Positions 1 through 6,124 are shown, numbered from the stretch's first letter. The stretch is DNA of 10,080 nucleotides from an uncultured Bacilli bacterium (GCA_944327405.1 CALVHK010000034.1:1-10080); one strand, 5' to 3'. Made by a program: numbers and translations. The notes: a model not told the origin generated them from the sequence alone.

Positions 1-110
1 GAATAGACATTAACCGTCATGTTGCCACAAACAATGATGATGGTTGATGTCTTTTTCTTTGGTCTAACCAAAGACATAAGTATTTGAAATAGCTTTCTCA
101 TACTAACCAC
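1..110 (-). CDS. N-terminal part of an unknown protein, runs off left edge
   Basis: An open minus-strand frame begins at GTG 110-108 or ATG 101-99 and is still open at base 1. From the ATG it reads MRKLFQILMSLVRPKKKTS and continues into a hydrophobic run (TIIIVCGNMTVNVY). The GTG is favoured by an AAAGGG ribosome binding site at 116-121, five bases upstream; the ATG lies 14 bases from it. A sigma-A-like promoter at 216-244 points into this gene and would give a leader of about 100 bases. A positively charged N-terminus followed by a hydrophobic beta-like stretch is all that can be described. No family is recognised and only about 35 codons are visible, so reality as a gene is moderate at best. 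Confidence 0.4.
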   Translation of the reverse strand, partial: MVSMRKLFQILMSLVRPKKKTSTIIIVCGNMTVNVY

Positions 111-182
111 ACAATCCCTTTCTACCGATTACAACCAAAACCCCAAAGAGTAAGGAGGTAAATACAATAGAGATGAATATGT

Positions 183-196
183 CTGGTAGACACCAG
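183..196. repeat. Perfect small hairpin in the leader of the left-edge gene
   Basis: CTGGT AGAC ACCAG is a 5-bp perfect stem with a 4-base loop. It lies about 12 bases downstream of the predicted start of the minus-strand transcript from the 216-244 promoter, so it would fold near the 5' end of that RNA, where such hairpins can stabilise a transcript. It is not followed by a T tract on either strand, so it is not a terminator. Confidence 0.35.
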
Positions 197-215
197 CCCT
201 AATGCTCGAGTTAAT

Positions 216-244
216 ATTATGAAGGATAGCAAGTAAAAAATCAA
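216..244 (-). promoter_or_regulatory. Sigma-A-like promoter for the left-edge minus-strand gene
   Basis: On the minus strand, TTGATT (244-239) and CATAAT (221-216) are separated by exactly 17 bases, which fits a housekeeping sigma-factor promoter. Transcription would begin near 209 and run left into the partial gene. The Spo0A-box-like motifs at 254-282 sit directly upstream of the -35 element, where an activator would bind. Confidence 0.5.
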
Positions 245-253
245 TAAAAACCG

Positions 254-282
254 TTCGACAAATTCCGACAGGAAATTCGACA
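254..282 (-). promoter_or_regulatory. Three Spo0A-box-like motifs in tandem
   Basis: Read on the minus strand there are TGTCGAA (282-276), TGTCGGA (270-264) and TGTCGAA (260-254), all in the same direction. Two match the published 0A box consensus TGTCGAA exactly and the third differs at one base. The pair at 270-254 has the 7-3-7 spacing known for Spo0A dimer sites such as the abrB promoter of Bacillus subtilis; the outer motif is spaced 7-5-7. The array ends about 10 bases upstream of the -35 of the minus-strand promoter. Binding by Spo0A is inferred, and no spo0A gene is in view. Confidence 0.5.
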
Positions 283-337
283 TATATTTATCAGTTATTC
301 TAAGAATTTCTTACTTCTTTTCTTCAAGTAGTTCTTG

Positions 338-346
338 TGTTATACT
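338..346 (+). promoter_or_regulatory. Extended -10 promoter element
   Basis: TG-T-TATACT is a full extended -10 motif (TGn plus a hexamer one base from TATAAT). No good -35 is visible 17 bases upstream, as is usual for extended -10 promoters. The predicted start near 353 leads straight into the structured, terminator-ended segment at 353-488. Confidence 0.4.
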
Positions 347-361
347 TTTATTAGATAGGGA

Positions 362-460
362 TTAATACTTCACACCAAATAAAGATGGATCACCATTCTT
401 TAACTGTTTAATTCCGTGTGGAATACTAAATATATAATAATGACGTCTTTTGTCTTGCAT
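362..460 (-). CDS. Possible 32-residue peptide, doubtful
   Basis: A minus-strand ATG at 460-458 opens a 32-codon frame ending in TAA at 364-362. The peptide starts MQDKRRHYYIF and ends NGDPSLFGVKY, a composition that looks protein-like rather than random. There is no Shine-Dalgarno sequence before the ATG and no convincing promoter, and the frame lies antisense to the candidate small RNA. It could be a remnant of a longer gene or chance. No family is recognised. Confidence 0.2.
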   Translation of the reverse strand: MQDKRRHYYIFSIPHGIKQLKNGDPSLFGVKY

Positions 461-488
461 AAAAGACTAACGCATTATTTTTTTATTT
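436..488 (+). terminator. Intrinsic terminator ending the candidate small RNA
   Basis: AATAATG (436-442) pairs with CATTATT (473-479) and GTCTTTT (445-451) with AAAAGAC (461-467), with an asymmetric internal loop and a 9-base apical loop. A run of seven T follows (478-484), and the sequence stays T-rich to about 493. It separates the upstream segment from the promoter of the gene at 559. Confidence 0.55.
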
Positions 489-504
489 TATTTGCTTGTT
501 TTTA

Positions 505-533
505 TTGCAATTTATCTCTAATCTCTTTATAAT
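505..533 (+). promoter_or_regulatory. Sigma-A promoter of the acidic unknown gene
   Basis: TTGCAA (505-510) and a perfect TATAAT (528-533) are separated by 17 bases. Transcription would start near 540, giving a leader of about 19 bases that contains AGGAAAGAG and the ATG at 559. This promoter lies inside the longer open frame that begins at TTG 496, which argues against that earlier start. Confidence 0.7.
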
Positions 534-556
534 AAAGACTTATAGGAAAGAGATTA
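519..556. repeat. 10-bp perfect inverted repeat spanning -10 and ribosome binding site
   Basis: TAATCTCTTT (519-528) and AAAGAGATTA (547-556) are perfect inverted copies separated by 18 bases. The left arm touches the -10 element, the spacer holds the predicted transcription start, and the right arm covers most of the AGGAAAGAG ribosome binding site. It could be a repressor operator. It could also be an RNA hairpin that hides the ribosome binding site only on transcripts arriving from upstream, since RNA made from the local promoter lacks the left arm. Confidence 0.45.
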
Positions 557-558
557 TT

Positions 559-1818
559 ATGATACATAGTGAGTTTTTATTTTTTGATTTGATTAAATTG
601 TATAAGAATACTACGGATGAAGATAGTGTGAATTTAAAAAGATTAGAAGAAGCGTTTTATACTTTAGAATCACTTATTAGTGATGGTATAGGTATTTATC
701 TTGATTATGTGTTTGAAGAAGAATTAGAAAAATTAGAGAGCGTTCATGATGATTTATTTGTTATTGATGAAGATTGTATTGGGTTCATTGATGTGGATAT
801 TGATTTTATTGAAAATGAATTATTAAGGAGCTATACGGATGAGGAAGTTAGGTTGGATGCTGCTATTCCTGAATTTGTATATAACATTTGTATTTATCAT
901 GCTTTAGGGATTGATCCACCATTAAATGAATATGAAGAGTTGTTTAATGATAACGCAACGGTTATTCAAAATTATTTGATGCTTGCTTATCAAGAAAATC
1001 AAAATGGGTTTATATCAAAATATTCTTTCATGATGCTTAAAGCCTTTCGTGAATATCTAGAGCATCAGTTAAATGGCTTAAAAGTTTTGGATGTAGCAAA
1101 AGTAAACGCAGTTGCAGCTCACTACAACAACTTATTTTTGCTAGATAGTGACAGTGATTATGTTAATGCCAATTGGTATGTTGTTTTATTTGGCAAGAGC
1201 GAGAATCAAATGAAATCTCTTTATTATGATCGGATTTATCATTTTGTCAATGAAGAATATGGATATGATGAGGAGGAAGAAGAAGTCACAAGCGAAGATA
1301 TACCAAGAGAAGCGACGTATATTGATGAGGTTGATTTTTTCGTTCATTATTTTACTATTCTTTTTAAAGACTATTTATTATTACTTGATAAGGGTAGCGT
1401 TAAAGATATTCTTACTACTAAAAAATATTTGCTTATTGCTATTAGCCCTAAGCTGGAAGAATATTATTTAGAAACTGGTTCTATTGATGATTTAGATTTT
1501 CCTCCTTTAAAGAAGGAATGGCTTACTGATACTTCTTTTAATTATTTTTATCTTATCGCTGTAGAACAACTGAGTAGTTTTTTATGTAAAGATGCAGATA
1601 TTCAAGATGAGGTGCAGGCAGATATGATTACTAGTGCTCTATTTATTAAGGCTTTCTTAAATTTATGCATTAATGAAGAAATGAGAAAAGATATTCAGGA
1701 TAGAATTATTTATAGTGCTTTTTACAAAAATCCAGACTATAGCTTTGCTACTTCTTTAGTAGATGACATTATTTTTAAAGAAAAAGGATTGGAGTTAAAT
1801 CGGAATACTACTTGTTAA
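559..1818 (+). CDS. Acidic protein of unknown function, 419 residues
   Basis: I do not recognise this protein. Start ATG 559 is chosen because AGGAAAGAG lies just upstream and the promoter -10 at 528-533 falls inside the longer TTG-initiated frame. The product has no signal peptide and no membrane segment, so it should be cytosolic. It is rich in Asp, Glu, Tyr, Phe and Leu, with an acidic patch at residues 232-247 (YGYDEEEEEVTSED), and looks largely helical. Cysteines are few and scattered (73, 111, 343, 370 and the final residue), without a metal-site pattern. It ends 56 bases before typA with no clear terminator between, so the two may be cotranscribed. Codon and base composition match the neighbours. 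It may be a lineage-specific protein; no function is claimed. Confidence 0.85.
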   Translation: MIHSEFLFFDLIKLYKNTTDEDSVNLKRLEEAFYTLESLISDGIGIYLDYVFEEELEKLESVHDDLFVIDEDCIGFIDVDIDFIENELLRSYTDEEVRLDAAIPEFVYNICIYHALGIDPPLNEYEELFNDNATVIQNYLMLAYQENQNGFISKYSFMMLKAFREYLEHQLNGLKVLDVAKVNAVAAHYNNLFLLDSDSDYVNANWYVVLFGKSENQMKSLYYDRIYHFVNEEYGYDEEEEEVTSEDIPREATYIDEVDFFVHYFTILFKDYLLLLDKGSVKDILTTKKYLLIAISPKLEEYYLETGSIDDLDFPPLKKEWLTDTSFNYFYLIAVEQLSSFLCKDADIQDEVQADMITSALFIKAFLNLCINEEMRKDIQDRIIYSAFYKNPDYSFATSLVDDIIFKEKGLELNRNTTC

Positions 1819-1839
1819 AAAGCTCATAATGTGGTAAAC

Positions 1840-1845
1840 TATACT
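1840..1845 (+). promoter_or_regulatory. typA: Possible -10 element for typA
   Basis: TATACT lies 29 bases before the typA start codon, which would place transcription start near 1852, ahead of the AAGGAG ribosome binding site (1861-1866). No -35 is visible at the right distance; the nearest, TTGTTA at 1812-1817, is 22 bases away. It may be a weak internal promoter in addition to read-through from 505-533. Confidence 0.25.
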
Positions 1846-1874
1846 AGTTTTGTAAAAAGAAAGGAGCGATTTTT

Positions 1875-3680
1875 ATGGAAAAAATCATAAATATTGCTGT
1901 GGTTGCCCATGTTGATGCTGGTAAAAGTACACTTGTTGATGCTCTACTCGAACAAAATGGGGTATTTGATTCTCATGAAGTAGTGCAAGAAAGAGTAATG
2001 GACTCAAACGATCTTGAAAAAGAACGTGGTATTACTATTTATTCGAAGAATTGTGCGATACGTTATAAAGATTATAAGATAAATATTGTCGATACTCCAG
2101 GTCATGCGGATTTTTCAAGTGAAGTGGAACGAATTATGAGAACGGTGGATACCGTGGTACTTCTTGTTGATTCCGCTGAAGGGCCAATGCCACAAACAAG
2201 ATTTGTTTTAAGTAAAGCATTAGAGCAAAACTTAAAGCCAATTTTATTTATTAATAAGATCGATAAGAAAGATGCTAGACCACTTGAAGTTGTTGATATG
2301 ACCTTTAATCTATTTATGGAACTTAATGCTACAGACGAACAACTAGACTTCCCTATTGTTTATGGGATTGTCAAAGAAGGTATTGCAAAATTATCTTTAG
2401 ACGAAGAAAGCCATAGTATTGAGCCATTATTAGAAACGATTTTAAAACAAGTAGAGCCATTTAAGGGTGATGAAAACGATCCATTACAACTACAAATTTC
2501 TAACTTAGATTATGATGATTATATTGGCAGACTTGGTATTGGTCGTATTAATAAAGGAAAAGTTAAAACAGGTGAAACTGTTACGTTAATAAAAAATGAT
2601 GGGAAAGAAGAATCTTTTCGAATTAGTAAGTTATTTGTGAATGAAGGAATTAAGAGAGTAGAAAAAGATGTTGCTTATTTTGGAGATATTGTTACCATTG
2701 CTGGTTGCGCGGATATTTCCATTGGAGATACCATTTGTGAGAAAGGCATTATTGATCCACTTCCTCCTATTCATATTGAGAAACCAACATTATCGATGAA
2801 CTTTTTAGTTAACTCTTCTCCTTTTGCTGGTCGTAGTGGTAAATTTTTAACATCACGTCATATTCGGGAGAGATTAGATCGAGAACTTCAGACTAATGTC
2901 GGACTACTTGTTGAGGAGCTTGTTGGATCTGATGGTTTTAAAGTTAGTGGTCGTGGTGAACTTCATTTATCTATTTTACTAGAAAACATGCGAAGAGAAG
3001 GTTATGAGTTATCGGTATCAAAGCCTGAAGTATTATTTGAAGAACGTGACGGAAAGAAATATGAACCTTTTGAGAAAGTGATTATCAACGTTCCTAGTGA
3101 TTATTCTGGTACAGTAATTAATGATCTACAAGAGCGGAAAGCAACACTTGAGGTAATTACAAATAACGAAGAGAATAATTACGTGCATTTAGAGTTTTCG
3201 GCTCCAACGAGAGGTTTAATTGGATATCGAAGTAGCTTTATTACCAACACAAAGGGTGAAGGTGTTATGGTTCGAAGTTTTTCAGAGTATAAACCTTATG
3301 TGGGCGCGATTGCCAGAAGAAAAAACGGTGTTTTAGTATCTATGGAAAATGGTAAAGCTTTAGGTTATTCTTTATGGAATCTTGAAGATCGAGGTACTTT
3401 AATTATCGAACCCGCAACAGAGGTTTATGTTGGTATGATTATTGGTATTCATAACCGTGAAAATGACTTAGATGTTAATCCTTGTAAAAATAAAAACTTA
3501 ACGAATACAAGAGCAAGTGGTAGTGATGAGGCAATTAACTTAACAAAACCAAAGAAGTTTACTTTAGAAGAAGCTTTAGAATTTATTGAAGACGATGAAT
3601 TAGTTGAAGTTACACCAACAGATATTCGTTTAAGAAAGAAAATATTGGATCCTAAAGATCGTTTTCGGGATTACAGATAG
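1875..3680 (+). CDS. typA: TypA/BipA ribosome-associated translational GTPase
   Basis: TypA binds the 70S ribosome and hydrolyses GTP; it acts in 50S assembly and stress or cold adaptation. The 601 residues match the family length. The G domain shows the P-loop AHVDAGKST (11-19), the switch I motif RGITI (51-55), DTPGH (73-77) and NKID (127-130). The TypA signature EGPMPQTRFV (102-111) is present. A domain II barrel follows (about 200-290), then EF-G-like domains III and V, and a TypA-type C-terminus ending in TPTDIRLRKKILD and a basic tail. AAGGAG sits 8 bases before the ATG. The P-loop carries Ala and Ser where most TypA have His and Thr (AHVDHGKTT). The EF-G-like variant does not make it a TetM-type protein, because the C-terminal half is clearly TypA. 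Confidence 0.96.
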   Translation: MEKIINIAVVAHVDAGKSTLVDALLEQNGVFDSHEVVQERVMDSNDLEKERGITIYSKNCAIRYKDYKINIVDTPGHADFSSEVERIMRTVDTVVLLVDSAEGPMPQTRFVLSKALEQNLKPILFINKIDKKDARPLEVVDMTFNLFMELNATDEQLDFPIVYGIVKEGIAKLSLDEESHSIEPLLETILKQVEPFKGDENDPLQLQISNLDYDDYIGRLGIGRINKGKVKTGETVTLIKNDGKEESFRISKLFVNEGIKRVEKDVAYFGDIVTIAGCADISIGDTICEKGIIDPLPPIHIEKPTLSMNFLVNSSPFAGRSGKFLTSRHIRERLDRELQTNVGLLVEELVGSDGFKVSGRGELHLSILLENMRREGYELSVSKPEVLFEERDGKKYEPFEKVIINVPSDYSGTVINDLQERKATLEVITNNEENNYVHLEFSAPTRGLIGYRSSFITNTKGEGVMVRSFSEYKPYVGAIARRKNGVLVSMENGKALGYSLWNLEDRGTLIIEPATEVYVGMIIGIHNRENDLDVNPCKNKNLTNTRASGSDEAINLTKPKKFTLEEALEFIEDDELVEVTPTDIRLRKKILDPKDRFRDYR

Positions 3681-3710
3681 AAAATTGCTAGCAAGTTAGC
3701 AATTTTTTTC
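3681..3710 (+). terminator. typA: Intrinsic terminator of typA
   Basis: AAAATTGCTA (3681-3690) pairs perfectly with TAGCAATTTT (3697-3706) around a 6-base loop, followed by T to 3709. The hairpin begins at the base right after the typA stop codon. Confidence 0.9.
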
Positions 3711-3843
3711 TTTGAAAAATACTGTCTTTCACACGACTGGAAACGGCCATAGAGAAAACACCGAAATAGTAGATAACTAGGGATTTGTAGAAATGATTAA
3801 GTCGTTCTGGCTTTATTATTGAAAAAAGAATGAGCTTTATCAT
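3688..3843 (-). CDS. Possible 51-residue protein in the convergent gap, doubtful
   Basis: A minus-strand ATG (3843-3841) opens a 51-codon frame ending in TAG at 3690-3688 and filling the space between typA and the surface-protein gene. The central part reads YYFGVFSMAVSSRVKDSIF, a coherent hydrophobic then basic peptide. Against a real gene: the start codon sits inside the upstream gene's terminator hairpin, the stop sits inside the typA terminator, and no ribosome binding site is seen. It may be a translated remnant of a repeated or degraded element. Confidence 0.2.
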   Translation of the reverse strand: MIKLILFSIIKPERLNHFYKSLVIYYFGVFSMAVSSRVKDSIFQRKKLLTC

Positions 3844-3849
3844 TCTTTT
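3822..3849 (-). terminator. Intrinsic terminator of the surface-protein gene
   Basis: On the minus strand AAAAGAATGA (3849-3840) pairs perfectly with TCATTCTTTT (3833-3824) around a 6-base loop, and T continues to 3822. The first two stem bases are the last two bases of the TAA stop codon of the upstream gene. Confidence 0.9.
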
Positions 3850-5500
3850 AACTTAGACATACGCCATATTTACAAATATTATTTGTTAAGAATTGTCTTG
3901 AGCCATCCGATCTTATTATGTATTGAGCTCTTAAAACTACATATGGATTGTCTGGGTCTATTACACCAACATTCACAACTACTTGATAGCCTACAAGGCC
4001 TGTGCCACTTGTATTTCTTATTTTTTGTAGATCTACACGATGTTCTAAATTTACACCAGTAGCATTAATGCCTAATGAACTTAAATCACTAATTAATCTT
4101 GAATAGTCTGTTGTTGATAATGATTCACTTGGATTCGCATTTGGATTAATCGCACAACCATTTTGAGTTAAATCTACTGATAGAACATAATTTGTATTAT
4201 ATGTCGTGTTGCCATAAGCGCAGCTGCCGCCACCGCTTGCTTGTCTTACATTTACCTGTACGCTTGCTGATTTTCCGCCTGCCGTTGCTGTAATCGTTAC
4301 AATACCTGTTCCAACTCCGGTTATATTTCCGTTTGAAACAGTAGCTACATTGGTATTCGAACTACTCCATGTTACAGTTTGATTTGTAGCATTTGATGGA
4401 GATATACGAGCTGTTACTGTTTTGGTTTCGCCAATCTCTAGATAAATGGTTCGGAAATTCAAGGATATGCTTGAAACATCGACGAAGCCACCGCCTGTGT
4501 TGCCACCGTTACCACCGTTTCCTCCTGAGCCACCATTTCCTTCTTCGGTTATTTCTTCCCAATGAGCAGTTAGAGTTAAATCGCTTGTAATTTCGGTTGC
4601 AAAATCAAATGCCTCATCACCAAGATACCATCCGACAAATGTGTATCCTTCTCTTATTGGATCTTCTGGTCTTATTACGTTACCATTTTCGCCTACTCGA
4701 CGGCTTCTAACCTCACTGCCGCCATTTGAATCAAATGTAATGGTGTAGAGCTCTCCTTCTACTTCTAAAATAGTTAGAGTTGCTTCAATCGGATCAGAAA
4801 TATTACCATAATCATCGGTTGCTATGATTTTGACTGTGTGAGTGCCAACATCTGTTATAGCACTATAATCTATTTCTGTACCTTCATCATCGGTATCCCC
4901 TGTATAATATGCTATATCACATTCGCTTGTAACATCATAACACGAATATACAAAATCTTCTAACGTATAAGTATCGCCCTCATATATTTCTACATTGCTA
5001 GTAGTTAATATTGGAGCAGTTGTATCAACTACATTAAGAGTTACTGTATATTCTGTTTCTTGTAAAATAACCGTAATTCCATAAGTCGCTGGAGTCATTA
5101 AATAAGGCTCTACACAATCTTGTTCTTCAAAATTTGGTGTTTCTCCACTATATATCTCATTTATTTCATCTTCACTACAATAAGATGTATCATAGCTAAG
5201 TTCGAATTCATCAGGATAAATAATTTCTATTTCATCTGTATCAATATTTTCTAGTACATCAAAATAATCTGTAGCCTCTGGTAAATCACTTCCAGATTCG
5301 ATTGTTAACTCCTCTTTGATCTCGAATCTTGGAACAGCTGGAGTTACTGGTTCTGGTTTGTTGTTTCTTGTTACTAAAATAATTACTATAATTATAACTA
5401 TTAAAACTAAAGCTGATAAACCAATAATTAACCATTTTAATTTATCTTTTTTCGCATATCGTTTAATATAATTTTCATCAAATATAAATCTTTTCTTCAA
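3848..5500 (-). CDS. Membrane-anchored surface protein with Ig-like, InlB-repeat and BIG2 domains
   Basis: About 550 residues from TTG 5500. The short basic N-terminus plus a membrane helix (23-45, WLIIG to VIILVTR) forms a signal anchor with the rest outside the cell. Outside, in order: an acidic unknown region (about 60-155); an Ig-like/DUF5011-type domain starting at VVDTTAPIL (157-246); a Listeria-Bacteroides InlB repeat with TFDSNGG and GYTFVGWY (252-316); a Gly/Asn-rich linker (319-338); a BIG2 domain with TWSSSNTNVATVSNG (342-418); and an unrecognised C-terminal domain (426-550). No LPXTG motif. All eight cysteines lie outside, in near-neighbour pairs (108/129, 187/194, 427/449, 543/548). 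A longer ATG start at 5542 is possible but lacks a ribosome binding site and adds rare codons; AAGGACGGGG at 5516-5507 supports the TTG. Adhesion or binding is inferred from the domains only. Confidence 0.88.
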   Translation of the reverse strand: MKKRFIFDENYIKRYAKKDKLKWLIIGLSALVLIVIIIVIILVTRNNKPEPVTPAVPRFEIKEELTIESGSDLPEATDYFDVLENIDTDEIEIIYPDEFELSYDTSYCSEDEINEIYSGETPNFEEQDCVEPYLMTPATYGITVILQETEYTVTLNVVDTTAPILTTSNVEIYEGDTYTLEDFVYSCYDVTSECDIAYYTGDTDDEGTEIDYSAITDVGTHTVKIIATDDYGNISDPIEATLTILEVEGELYTITFDSNGGSEVRSRRVGENGNVIRPEDPIREGYTFVGWYLGDEAFDFATEITSDLTLTAHWEEITEEGNGGSGGNGGNGGNTGGGFVDVSSISLNFRTIYLEIGETKTVTARISPSNATNQTVTWSSSNTNVATVSNGNITGVGTGIVTITATAGGKSASVQVNVRQASGGGSCAYGNTTYNTNYVLSVDLTQNGCAINPNANPSESLSTTDYSRLISDLSSLGINATGVNLEHRVDLQKIRNTSGTGLVGYQVVVNVGVIDPDNPYVVLRAQYIIRSDGSRQFLTNNICKYGVCLS

Positions 5501-5583
5501 GGTTATCCCCGTCCTTATTATATTACTATTTAATATTATCATGTTTTTCTAAAAATTGCTAGATATTATTCACCAATTCCATT

Positions 5584-5606
5584 AAAAAATAGGGTTTAAT
5601 ACCCTA
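5584..5606 (-). terminator. Intrinsic terminator of the deaminase gene, stop codon in its loop
   Basis: On the minus strand TAGGGT (5606-5601) pairs with ACCCTA (5595-5590) around the loop ATTAA, followed by six T (5589-5584). The left arm encodes the last residues of the protein, and the TAA stop codon lies in the loop. It separates this gene from the surface-protein gene. Confidence 0.88.
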
Positions 5607-6084
5607 ATACTTTGTCTAGTGTCTCATCGTTGTCGATAAATTCTTGTGTTTCAATAATTTCATATTCTTGTTTTGTGTTTCTTACAACAATACTTTTAAT
5701 GCCGGCGTTGATAATCATTCTCTTGCACATGGCACAGGGTCTCGCATGAGGTACATACTCACCGGTAGATGCTTCTACTCCTACCATGTATAAAGTGGAA
5801 TCAAGACAATCTTTTCTTGAGGCACTAATAATGGCATTAGCCTCAGCATGGACGCTTCTACACATTTCGTAACGTTCACCTCTGGGAATATGCATTTCTT
5901 CCCTCGTGCAATAATTTAGATCTATACAGTTTTTTCTTCCTCTGGGTGCACCATTATAGCCAGTCGCAATAATTTCGTCGTTTTTAACAATGATTGCTCC
6001 CCATTTTCTACGAAGACATGTGGACCGCTCTAAAGCTACTTCTGCCATATCTAAATAATAATTAATTTTATCTACTCTATTCAT
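5596..6084 (-). CDS. Deoxycytidylate (dCMP) deaminase family protein
   Basis: Zinc deaminase of the cytidine/deoxycytidylate family (ComEB-like), 162 residues. dCMP deaminase converts dCMP to dUMP, the substrate of thymidylate synthase, in the cytosol. The catalytic set is present: HAEAN (His79, Glu81) and PCAMC (Cys117, Cys120), with the family motif TGYNGAPRG (41-49) that contacts nucleotide. Extra cysteines at 23, 53, 59, 75 and 93 recall family members with a second metal site, but this is inference. ATG 6084 is chosen because AAGGGAAGTG precedes it; the frame stays open to 6135, but that extension (MLLFLCFLWYNKKG) covers intergenic signals. It follows ftsH by 50 bases and ends in its own terminator. 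Substrate could be another cytosine nucleotide, since this is a broad family. Confidence 0.9.
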   Translation of the reverse strand: MNRVDKINYYLDMAEVALERSTCLRRKWGAIIVKNDEIIATGYNGAPRGRKNCIDLNYCTREEMHIPRGERYEMCRSVHAEANAIISASRKDCLDSTLYMVGVEASTGEYVPHARPCAMCKRMIINAGIKSIVVRNTKQEYEIIETQEFIDNDETLDKVLGY

Positions 6085-6102
6085 TATTTCACTTCCCTTT
6101 TT

Positions 6103-6111
6103 ATTGTACCA
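6103..6111 (-). promoter_or_regulatory. Possible extended -10 promoter for the deaminase gene
   Basis: On the minus strand TG-G-TACAAT (6111-6103) matches an extended -10 element. Transcription would start near 6096, giving a very short leader beginning at the GGGAAG of the ribosome binding site. The -35 region is only a weak T-rich hexamer (TTCTTT). It could let the gene be expressed apart from ftsH. Confidence 0.35.
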
Positions 6112-6124
6112 TAAAAAACATAAG

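Larger units (their letters stand above)
353..488 (+). ncRNA. Candidate small structured RNA of unknown family
   Basis: The segment is framed by an extended -10 element and a terminator-like hairpin with a T tract. Inside, an imperfect outer helix pairs 364-375 with 416-427 (core CACAC/GTGTG plus flanking pairs). It encloses a stem of 8 bp with one bulged T, AAAGATGG (381-388) with CCATTCTTT (393-401), closed by the loop ATCA. No known riboswitch, 6S, SRP or tmRNA signature is recognised. It could be an independent small RNA or an old leader of the gene at 559, although that gene has its own promoter downstream of the terminator. A small antisense reading frame overlaps it, and the two readings compete. 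Confidence 0.35.

Noticed and set aside
106..198. Minus-strand hydrophobic frame (DIFISIVFTSLLFGVLVVIG, then RK) resembling a small membrane toxin
   Set aside because: It is closed by stops on both sides and has no ATG, GTG or TTG before the hydrophobic part. It also lies in the predicted leader of the left-edge gene.
152..202. Plus-strand AAGGAGGT followed by a short frame MNMSGRHQP
   Set aside because: The ATG is 13 bases from the motif, the frame has only nine codons, and no plus-strand promoter was seen. The motif is probably chance.
1226..1471. Basic hydrophobic frame within the acidic gene
   Set aside because: It is a shifted-frame shadow of a well-supported gene, with no promoter or ribosome binding site of its own.
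1836..1850. AAACT/AGTTT hairpin between the acidic gene and typA as a terminator
   Set aside because: It is a five-pair AT stem without a proper T tract; it overlaps the possible typA -10 instead.
1875..3680. TetM-like ribosomal protection protein, suggested by the AHVDAGKST P-loop
   Set aside because: EGPMPQTRF, the 601-residue length and the C-terminal domain are those of TypA.
3733..3805. ACGACT and AGTCGT complementary 6-mers that could close an RNA fold in the convergent gap
   Set aside because: They are only six base pairs about 60 bases apart, with no promoter and no further clear helices between them.
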